This document shows, in pieces, positions 4,248 through 10,277 of a stretch of 10,277 nucleotides of DNA (its first letter is position 1; every line of letters starts with the position of its first letter). The notes beneath the pieces were generated by a model that ran no database searches, was not told where the DNA came from, and worked only from the letters and a program-made list of their open reading frames with translations. Origin of the DNA: CABMGO01 sp964408125. Its GTDB lineage: Archaea > Nanobdellota > Nanobdellia > Pacearchaeales > GW2011-AR1. The position numbers and the translations under genes were made by a program. The DNA lies in assembly GCA_964408125.1 (NCBI GenBank), contig CAYOYC010000021.1, forward strand, positions 1 through 10,277, written 5' to 3'.

Positions 4248-6144
4248 AACTAAAACAAAGAATTACGATGCTGAAAACATAAAAGTATTAGAAGGATTGG
4301 AGGGGGTAAGGAAACGCCCGAGTATGTATATAGGGAATACAAGTAAAGAAGGCTTGCATCATTTAGTCTATGAAATTGTTGACAATTCAGTTGATGAATG
4401 TATGGCAGGAGTATGTACTGTTATTAATGTTACAGTTAACAAAGATGGAAGTATGACTATTGAAGACAATGGGAGAGGTATCCCAGTTGATATGCATCCA
4501 GTTTATAAGAAATCTGCCATGGAGATTATAGTTACCAAACTTCATGCGGGTGGTAAATTTGATAAGGGTTCTTATGCTGTTTCTGGGGGACTTCATGGAG
4601 TAGGTATTTCTGTTGTAGCTGCCTTGTCAAGAAAGATGAGGGTCGAAGTGAAGAGAGAAGGTAAAATTTGGATGCAGGAATATAAAATTGGAGTTTCGCA
4701 AGATAAAGTGGATGTGATTGGAAAGTATGAAGGGAAGGAAACGGGGACGAAAGTTACTTTTTATCCGGACGATACAATTTTTTCTACTATAAATTTTGAT
4801 TTTAATACATTGGCTACTAGATTTAGAGAAATTGCTTTTTTAAATGCAGGATTAAGAATTATTTTTAGTGATGAAAGAAATAATAAGAAAGAGGATTTCG
4901 TTTATGCCGGAGGATTGGTAGAGTTTGTTAAGTGGTTGAATAGAACAAAAGAAACAATACATTCTAAACCAGTTTATTTTAAAAAACAGGATTCTGATTT
5001 AGAGATTGAAGTTGCTATTCAGTATAACAATTCTTATAACGATAATATTCAAAGTTTTGTAAATACAATTAATACAATTGAGGGTGGAACTCATGTTGCA
5101 GGTTTTAAGACTGCTTTAACTAGGGTTATTAATGATTATTCCGGGAAAAAGGGAATTATAAAAAAAGATGAAAAGCTTGAGGGGGATGATGTTCGTGAAG
5201 GTTTGACTACTGTTATTTCTGCTAAAGTTAAAGAGCCACAGTTCGAAGGACAGACAAAAACAAAGTTAGGAAATTCTGAAATTAAAGGTATTGTTGATTC
5301 TATGACCACTACTGCATTGGCAGAATTTTTTGAAGAGAATCCAGCTATCGCAAATACTATTGCGAAGAAAGCAACCGAGGCATTAAGGGCAAGAGAAGCT
5401 GCTAAAAAAGCTAAAGAATTAGTTAGAAGAAAAAATGCTTTAGGTTCTGGGGGACTTCCTGGAAAACTAGCTGATTGTTCGTCAAAGAAATCAGAAGAAA
5501 CTGAATTATATATTGTAGAGGGTCAGTCTGCTGGCGGTACTGCTAAAGGTGCTCGAGATAGAGAATGTCAGGCAATTCTTCCATTGAGGGGTAAAATTTT
5601 GAATGTAGAAAAAGCAAATCATGCGAAGGCACTTTCTTCTGAAGAGATTGGAAATTTAATTACTGCCATAGGGACAGGTGTTGGGGACCAGTTTGATATC
5701 GATAAATTAAGATACGGAAAAATTATTATTATGACTGATGCGGATGTAGATGGTGCGCATATTAAAACTCTTTTATTGACTTTGTTTTTTAGATACGTTC
5801 CTGCGTTAATTGATTCTGGACATGTTTTTGTTGCTGTTGCGCCCTTGTATAAAATTAGGAAGGGACAGAAAGACACATATGTTTATTCAGATGAAGAGTT
5901 GAAAAAAACTTTGAAAGATATTCCGGGAGAGCCAGAGGTAAATAGATTTAAAGGTCTTGGAGAGATGAATGATGAGCAATTGTGGGATACGACCATGAAT
6001 CCTAAGACAAGAATTTTAAAGCAAGTTTCTGTTGAAGATGCTGTGGAAGCCGATGAAACTTTTTCAATTTTAATGGGCGATGCAGTTGCTCCCAGAAGAC
6101 AATTTATTGAAGAAAATGCGAAAAACGCGGAGTTGGATTTATAA
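4240..6144 (+). CDS. gyrB: DNA gyrase subunit B
   Basis: The ATPase subunit of type IIA topoisomerase, which drives negative supercoiling with GyrA. It is 634 aa, the compact form without the insertion found in the longer enterobacterial GyrB. The GHKL ATPase domain has EIVDNSVDE with E45 and N49 (general base and Mg ligand by homology), DNGRGIP with D76, and GGLHGVGISVV. The transducer domain follows. The TOPRIM domain has YIVEGQSAGG with E427, and DADVD with D500, D502 and D504. PLRGKILNVEKA and the C-terminal RFKGLGEMN are also present. All key residues are intact and there is no intein. AGGAG at 4226-4230 lies 9 nt before the ATG. The start overlaps the end of the endonuclease gene and the stop is 1 nt before the zinc-ribbon gene, implying coupled translation with GyrA. 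Confidence 0.98.
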   Translation: MPETKTKNYDAENIKVLEGLEGVRKRPSMYIGNTSKEGLHHLVYEIVDNSVDECMAGVCTVINVTVNKDGSMTIEDNGRGIPVDMHPVYKKSAMEIIVTKLHAGGKFDKGSYAVSGGLHGVGISVVAALSRKMRVEVKREGKIWMQEYKIGVSQDKVDVIGKYEGKETGTKVTFYPDDTIFSTINFDFNTLATRFREIAFLNAGLRIIFSDERNNKKEDFVYAGGLVEFVKWLNRTKETIHSKPVYFKKQDSDLEIEVAIQYNNSYNDNIQSFVNTINTIEGGTHVAGFKTALTRVINDYSGKKGIIKKDEKLEGDDVREGLTTVISAKVKEPQFEGQTKTKLGNSEIKGIVDSMTTTALAEFFEENPAIANTIAKKATEALRAREAAKKAKELVRRKNALGSGGLPGKLADCSSKKSEETELYIVEGQSAGGTAKGARDRECQAILPLRGKILNVEKANHAKALSSEEIGNLITAIGTGVGDQFDIDKLRYGKIIIMTDADVDGAHIKTLLLTLFFRYVPALIDSGHVFVAVAPLYKIRKGQKDTYVYSDEELKKTLKDIPGEPEVNRFKGLGEMNDEQLWDTTMNPKTRILKQVSVEDAVEADETFSILMGDAVAPRRQFIEENAKNAELDL

Positions 6145-6145
6145 A

Positions 6146-6412
6146 ATGGGATGTGATTGTGGATGTACAGGAGAGAATATTGCTGCTAGTTTGGGTGGGA
6201 AAAAAGAAAAGGTTGTAAAAATATATTTTTGTCCTAAATGTAAATCAGAACAAGTAGGGTTTGTTTTTAGATTGGGAAATGCATTCGGGGTTATACAAAA
6301 AATGGAGTGTAGAAAATGTAAGTTTTCATCTTCTATATTTCCGCAATGGGTTGTTGGACAGAAAAAACTTAATGAAATGAATTTAAAAGCAAAGAAGCGA
6401 GGTAAAAAATAA
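6146..6412 (+). CDS. Small zinc-ribbon protein in the gyrase operon
   Basis: An 88-aa protein of unknown function, lodged between gyrB (1-nt gap) and gyrA (1-nt overlap, TAATG). Residues 29-32 (CPKC) and 55-58 (CRKC) form two CxxC knuckles expected to bind one zinc in a ribbon. C3, C5 and C7 in the N-terminal MGCDCGC could hold a second metal. The last dozen residues are very basic, consistent with nucleic-acid binding. ATG 6146 is chosen because a start further upstream at 6080 would overlap gyrB by 65 nt and put unrelated residues before the cysteines. Position suggests a partner or regulator of gyrase, but that is inference; an unrelated transcription or translation factor caught in the operon is equally possible. 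Confidence 0.82.
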   Translation: MGCDCGCTGENIAASLGGKKEKVVKIYFCPKCKSEQVGFVFRLGNAFGVIQKMECRKCKFSSSIFPQWVVGQKKLNEMNLKAKKRGKK

Positions 6413-8955
6413 TGGTAAACGAGAAAGAAACTAATAATAATGGAATGAGTAAGGAAGATCTTAATCAGCATAGAGAAGACATGAAGAAGAATATTGAAGC
6501 TAAGCAATTGATCAATGCAGAAGTTTCGCAGGAAATGAGAAAAGCGTTTATTGATTATGCGATGTCGGTCATTGTTGATAGAGCACTGCCTGCTGCAGAA
6601 GATGGATTGAAACCCGTTCATAGAAGAATTTTATGGGCGATGTACGATTTGGGATTACAACATAATAAACCAACAAAGAAATCGGCGAGAATTGTGGGTG
6701 ACGTTATTGGTAAGTACCATCCACACGGTGATACTGCTGCTTACGAATCTATGGTTAGAATGGCGCAGGATTTCTCTTTAAGATATCCGTTAGTAAAAGG
6801 ACAGGGTAATTTCGGTAGCATGGACGGAGATCCTGCAGCTGCAATGAGATATACAGAAGCGAAGATGGATAAGATTACTGAAGAGCTTTTAATGGATATA
6901 GAAAAAAATACAGTGGCAATGTTGCCTAATTTTGATAATACTTTAACTGAACCGAAATATATGCCTGCAAAATTACCTAATCTTTTATTGAATGGTGCTT
7001 CGGGTATTGCAGTAGGTATGGCTACGAATATGCCGCCACACAATATAAACGACGTTTGCGATACTGCCTTAGCTTATATTGAAAATCCAGAAATTACTTT
7101 GCTAGAATTAGCTAAAATAATTAGAGCTCCAGATTTCCCTACTGGCGGTTATGTTTCTGGTCAATTAACACAAATTTACACAGAGGGCAAGGGTCGATTG
7201 ATTATGAAGGGAAGAACGAAAATTGAGGATGGGAACAAGCCGAATATTATAATCACAGAAGTTCCATATCAAGTAAATAAGGCAACTATGGTTGAAAGAA
7301 TTGCTGATTTAGTTAAGGAGAAAAAACTTCCAGATGTTTCCGATATTAGAGACGAATCCGCTAAGGGGAAAGTAAGAGTAGTTATTGAATTAAAGAGGGG
7401 TTCTGAACCTAAGTTTACATTAAACAGACTTTTGAGAGATACTCCATTACAAACAACATTTGATGTTAATATGTTAGCATTAGTTAAAGATCAACCTAGG
7501 CAATTGAATATTAAGCAGATTATTGAAGTTTATGTAAGCCATAGACAGGGAGTTATTAGAAAAAGAACAGAATTTGATTTAGATAGAGCAGAAAAAAGAT
7601 TACATTTAGTTGAGGGTTTATTAATTGCTCAGAAAAATATTGATGCGGTTGTTAAATTAATTAGAGCAGCTAGCGGAAAAACAGAAGCGGCACAACAGTT
7701 GAAGGCAAAATTTGAATTTACAGATAAGCAAGTTGAAGCTATTTTAGAAATGAAATTACACCAGATTACTACTCTAGAACATGATAAATTAACCAAAGAA
7801 GATTCGGAACTAAAGATATCTATCGATCATTGGAATAAGGTTTTATCGGATGAGAAAGAAATTTTCAAGATTGTTAAGAAGGATTTAAATGACATTAAGA
7901 AAGATTTTGGTGACGAGAGAAGAACAACAATTGTTAATAATTTAAATGAGGATTTTGAAGAAAAAGATTTGGTTGATAAGAAAGATGTGGTAGTTACGAT
8001 TACGGATAAGGGATACGTAAAAAGAATGGATTTAAAACAATACAAGGAACAGAATAGAGGCGGCAAGGGGGTTATCGGAACAGAGTTGGCTACTGGAGAT
8101 TTTGTTAAAGAATTACTAACTTGTTCGACACATGATTATATGTTGTTGTTTACAAATAAAGGGAAGGTTCATTGGCTGAAGGCGTTTGAAGTTCCTGAGA
8201 TTGCTAAATATGGTAAGGGTAAAGCATTGGTTAATATGCTTGAATTAAAAGATGAATTTGTGACTTCAGTTATTTCCGTAAAAGAATTTAAGGATTTCCT
8301 GATGATGTTTACCAAAGAAGGAACTGTGAAAAAGATTTCACTCGAAGAGTTTTCTAATCCAAGAAAGGGTGGAATTAAGGCGATTGACTTAGAAGGGAAG
8401 ACAGATACCTTAGTTGCTGTTAAACCAATTAAAGAGCATCAGGAAGTTTTACTTGTAACTAAGGATGGACAGGCTTGTAGATTTAGTTCTGATGATGTTA
8501 GACCAACTGGAAGAAATGCCTATGGTGTGATTGGAATTACTCTGAATGCTAAAGACACCGTTGTTTCAGCTGAGGTTTTGCCGATTGAAAATAAAGACAA
8601 ATATTCTATTTTAACAATTTCAAAGAATGGGTATGGTAAAAGAAGCGAGATTGGAGAATATAGGTTGACATCAAGAGGTGGAAAGGGAGTTATTAATTTG
8701 GCAGTTTCGGATAAGACAGGAGATATTATTACATCTCAATCAGTTGTGGATGACGATACAATAATTGTTACAACGGCAAAGGGAATTGTTATTAGAACAC
8801 CAATAACAGATATTAGAATCATGGGAAGAGCAACACAGGGTGTTAGGATAATAAAACTTGCAGATGGAGATTCTGTAACGGATTTGGCTAGGGTTCCTGA
8901 TGTGGAAGAAGTCGTTGCCGGAGTCAGCTCTGATGAGCAGAAAGAGAAGAAGTGA
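6412..8955 (+). CDS. gyrA: DNA gyrase subunit A
   Basis: The DNA-cleaving subunit of gyrase, 847 aa. The winged-helix region has RALPAAEDGLKPVHRRI, then KYHPHGDT and AAMRYTE, with Y147 as the catalytic tyrosine forming the 5'-phosphotyrosyl link. T108 corresponds to E. coli S83 and E112 to D87, with the same 39-residue spacing to the tyrosine. The C-terminal beta-pinwheel carries a GyrA box QNRGGKG (547-553), the element that wraps DNA and separates gyrase from topoisomerase IV, so this is predicted to be a true supercoiling gyrase. The N terminus carries a charged extension of roughly 25 residues compared with E. coli. A Met at residue 12 is an alternative start, but GAGGT at 6399-6403, 8 nt before ATG 6412, favours the longer form. 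It is the last gene of the operon. Confidence 0.98.
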   Translation: MVNEKETNNNGMSKEDLNQHREDMKKNIEAKQLINAEVSQEMRKAFIDYAMSVIVDRALPAAEDGLKPVHRRILWAMYDLGLQHNKPTKKSARIVGDVIGKYHPHGDTAAYESMVRMAQDFSLRYPLVKGQGNFGSMDGDPAAAMRYTEAKMDKITEELLMDIEKNTVAMLPNFDNTLTEPKYMPAKLPNLLLNGASGIAVGMATNMPPHNINDVCDTALAYIENPEITLLELAKIIRAPDFPTGGYVSGQLTQIYTEGKGRLIMKGRTKIEDGNKPNIIITEVPYQVNKATMVERIADLVKEKKLPDVSDIRDESAKGKVRVVIELKRGSEPKFTLNRLLRDTPLQTTFDVNMLALVKDQPRQLNIKQIIEVYVSHRQGVIRKRTEFDLDRAEKRLHLVEGLLIAQKNIDAVVKLIRAASGKTEAAQQLKAKFEFTDKQVEAILEMKLHQITTLEHDKLTKEDSELKISIDHWNKVLSDEKEIFKIVKKDLNDIKKDFGDERRTTIVNNLNEDFEEKDLVDKKDVVVTITDKGYVKRMDLKQYKEQNRGGKGVIGTELATGDFVKELLTCSTHDYMLLFTNKGKVHWLKAFEVPEIAKYGKGKALVNMLELKDEFVTSVISVKEFKDFLMMFTKEGTVKKISLEEFSNPRKGGIKAIDLEGKTDTLVAVKPIKEHQEVLLVTKDGQACRFSSDDVRPTGRNAYGVIGITLNAKDTVVSAEVLPIENKDKYSILTISKNGYGKRSEIGEYRLTSRGGKGVINLAVSDKTGDIITSQSVVDDDTIIVTTAKGIVIRTPITDIRIMGRATQGVRIIKLADGDSVTDLARVPDVEEVVAGVSSDEQKEKK

Positions 8956-8957
8956 TT

Positions 8958-8972
8958 TGATATATATATATT
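8958..8972 (+). promoter_or_regulatory. TATA-like element before the 143-aa gene
   Basis: An alternating TA run begins right after the gyrA stop. A TATA box here would place transcription start near 8990, giving a leader of about 26 nt before the ATG at 9016. Low-complexity AT sequence makes chance likely, and the gene could also be read from the gyrase operon. Confidence 0.4.
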
Positions 8973-9015
8973 CTAAGATACAATTACTTAAAAAGAGAAA
9001 AGTATTGTAGGGGTT

Positions 9016-9447
9016 ATGCAACAAAAGAAAACAGTAGTTTCTTCTAGGGAAGTTGTTCCAGTTAGGTTTCCGTTGTTTTCAGAGAAAGGATTGGAAAGAT
9101 TCTTAGCAATGTCAGAAGAAAGAATGCCAGAATATGGGATTTCAGAATCAAAAATAAATCAGCCATATTGTGCATTGAATGTTGGGTGGGTTACAACGGA
9201 AGATACTGGGCCGGATATGAGTGGGGTTGTAGATGACATTCTTGGGAGTACGATGAATATTGTGGTTAACAGAGAACATGATGACAAGTATGGTAAAAGT
9301 CATTATTATCTATATAAGAGAAATGGGAGAACTTTCGTTTTAATGGGAGATAATTGTTATGGTCCAGAATATGGCAGACTTTTGTTGAATTGGCAAGAGG
9401 AATTACCCAAAGATGATCCTTCGGCTTATTATAATTGGTTGCTATAG
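9016..9447 (+). CDS. Hypothetical protein, 143 aa
   Basis: I do not recognise this protein. It is soluble-looking, without a signal peptide, membrane segment or cysteine-pair motif, and is rich in Tyr, Trp, Asp, Glu and Asn. Distinct stretches are FLAMSEERMPEYG, NVGWVTTEDTG, NREHDDKYGKSHYYLYKRN and MGDNCYGPEYGRLLLNW. It starts 60 nt after gyrA on the same strand. AGGGG (9009-9013) lies only 2 nt before the ATG, closer than normal, so the start is uncertain. An inefficient or leader-dependent start is possible. It converges on the Nudix gene with a 1-nt gap. Codon use resembles the neighbours and the frame is open over its full length, so it is probably a real gene. Confidence 0.7.
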   Translation: MQQKKTVVSSREVVPVRFPLFSEKGLERFLAMSEERMPEYGISESKINQPYCALNVGWVTTEDTGPDMSGVVDDILGSTMNIVVNREHDDKYGKSHYYLYKRNGRTFVLMGDNCYGPEYGRLLLNWQEELPKDDPSAYYNWLL

Positions 9448-9448
9448 A

Positions 9449-9895
9449 TTAGTTTATCCTCTTATTAACAATTCCTAGGCACATTTTTTGGTCTTGTTTC
9501 GAGAGTGTTTTAAGGGCTTCTCTATATTCGAGCCATTGGAATCCAGAGTGTTCATGCTGATCTATTTTCACTTCTCCTGGATATACTTCTGCAGAGTATA
9601 GAGAATAAGTTTGTCCAATTATTCCTTTTCTGTCTGGGAGTTGTCGAGGGTAGTTGTATTTTCCTTTTATATTATGGTTTTGAATTGATTTTAGTTTAAG
9701 TCCGGTTTCTTCTTTTAACTCTCTTTTTACGGTTTCTAGTTCGTATTCTCCCTTATCAATTCCCCCTTTAGGAAATTCCCAGCCTTTCCAGTGTTTATGT
9801 CTTTTCAGAATTAAGTAAGAAAGTTCTTTATTTTCTTTTTTATATACAACTACAAAAACTGCTTTACGATAGTTGAGAACTTTAGTGGTTGGCAT
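9449..9895 (-). CDS. Nudix hydrolase, Ap4A-hydrolase type
   Basis: A 148-aa single-domain hydrolase that would cleave a nucleoside diphosphate linked to another group. The Nudix box is perfect at residues 44-66: G44, E50, R58, E59, E62, E63 and G65 in GX5EX7REUXEEXGU, where the glutamates bind Mg. The WEFPKGGIDKGE context and a length close to 150 aa resemble diadenosine tetraphosphate hydrolases, suggesting removal of Ap4A or a similar alarmone, though substrate cannot be settled from the box alone. It follows the membrane-protein gene by 7 nt and is probably cotranscribed with it. No clear Shine-Dalgarno site precedes the ATG. Confidence 0.92.
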   Translation of the reverse strand: MPTTKVLNYRKAVFVVVYKKENKELSYLILKRHKHWKGWEFPKGGIDKGEYELETVKRELKEETGLKLKSIQNHNIKGKYNYPRQLPDRKGIIGQTYSLYSAEVYPGEVKIDQHEHSGFQWLEYREALKTLSKQDQKMCLGIVNKRIN

Positions 9896-9902
9896 TTTAA
9901 AA

Positions 9903-10277
9903 TTATTCTTTTAATTTTTTGATGTCCTCATCTTTCCATCCCTTTTGTTTGAACAATTCCCTTACTTTAATTTCTTCTAATCCCTGGCTTCTGTAATAAA
10001 AATAAGCTTTTCTTGCCTTTGTAAATGTTTCATCTGGCGTGTCTGGTTTTTCTAGTCCTATAAAAATCAAAGATATTATTACGTCTATTATATATGCAAT
10101 TATAATATATGCTAAAAAACTTAAAATTAGAGGAATCCAATTTATGGGCATGGATTCTGGATTCATTAAATCTAGACTAAAGAAGACTACTGGCCAGCCT
10201 ATATTAAATTTAACGCTAGCACTTGGATTTATGCTCATAAAAGAGCCTAGGGGGAAGCTTAGGAAAGAAATTATTAA
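9903..10277 (-). CDS. Small membrane protein, 5' end cut by the window
   Basis: Function unknown. 124 codons are visible. An ATG at 10238 could be a start, but the frame stays open to the window edge and the residues before that ATG are hydrophobic (LIISFLSFPLGSF), so the real start is probably outside. The visible part has a likely membrane segment at the edge, a short polar stretch, then a long hydrophobic segment (WIPLILSFLAYIIIAYIID and on to about IFIGL). A soluble, charged tail of about 50 residues follows, including RKAYFYYRSQG and VRELFKQKGWKDEDI, the latter resembling a short helical domain. It sits 7 nt upstream of the Nudix gene in the direction of transcription. Confidence 0.65.
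   Translation of the reverse strand, partial: LIISFLSFPLGSFMSINPSASVKFNIGWPVVFFSLDLMNPESMPINWIPLILSFLAYIIIAYIIDVIISLIFIGLEKPDTPDETFTKARKAYFYYRSQGLEEIKVRELFKQKGWKDEDIKKLKE

Noticed and set aside
3312..6144. Endonuclease as part of an intein in GyrB
   Set aside because: GyrB is continuous with all its motifs, and the endonuclease has its own start and stop in another frame without splicing-domain motifs.
6080..6145. Longer start for the zinc-ribbon gene at 6080
   Set aside because: The extra 22 residues overlap the gyrB C-terminal coding region and precede the natural MGCDCGC start, which sits right after the gyrB stop.
6139..6621. 160-aa minus-strand open frame across the zinc-ribbon gene and the start of gyrA
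   Set aside because: It is the reverse of well-supported genes with conserved motifs on the + strand and its translation has no recognisable domain.
1..10277. CRISPR array, tRNA or rRNA genes
   Set aside because: No regularly spaced direct repeats, cloverleaf-like segments or rRNA-like stretches were seen. The only long repeats are TR, VR1 and VR2.

Overview
AT-rich, densely packed window that most likely comes from a small-genome archaeon of the DPANN group (Woesearchaeota/Pacearchaeota-like). The support is circumstantial: archaeal-style TATA boxes (a clear TTTATAAA at 3257-3264), Shine-Dalgarno sites in front of most genes, Lys/Ile/Asn-rich proteins, a bacterial-type gyrBA operon of the kind several archaeal lineages acquired, and a type of diversity-generating retroelement (DGR) reported from DPANN and CPR genomes. 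A CPR bacterium is not excluded.

Left part (1-3210): a DGR, all on the + strand. Two tandem paralogous target genes (78-926, 930-1778) each carry an 87-nt variable repeat (VR1 678-764, VR2 1554-1640). A third copy, the template repeat (TR, 2021-2107), lies in a noncoding, hairpin-rich stretch just before a reverse transcriptase (2152-3198) with DGR-type motifs. Aligned by eye, VR1 differs from TR at 13 positions and VR2 at 15. All 28 differences fall on TR adenines and 26 are A-to-G. Immediately 3' of each VR is a perfect short hairpin with a GNA-type triloop (777-791, 1649-1665), in the position where the Bordetella phage DGR needs a hairpin for target recognition. No Avd accessory gene is visible. 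A GC-rich hairpin at the left edge (25-44) looks like an IS200/IS605-type right end.

Middle (3257-8955): a TATA box leads into an operon of a free-standing LAGLIDADG endonuclease (3312-4247), gyrB (4240-6144), a small zinc-ribbon protein (6146-6412) and gyrA (6412-8955). The genes overlap or nearly touch, so all four appear translationally coupled. Both gyrase subunits are complete with intact catalytic residues.

Right part (8956-10277): an unrecognised 143-aa gene with its own TATA-like element (9016-9447) converges, with a 1-nt gap, on a minus-strand pair: a Nudix hydrolase of Ap4A-hydrolase type (9449-9895) and a small membrane protein that runs off the window edge (9903-10277).

How it works together: the RT is expected to copy the TR transcript with errors at adenines and the mutated cDNA to replace VR1 or VR2, so that two related, apparently cytoplasmic proteins are diversified from one template. 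The DGR and the endonuclease gene look like accessory DNA next to the housekeeping gyrase operon.
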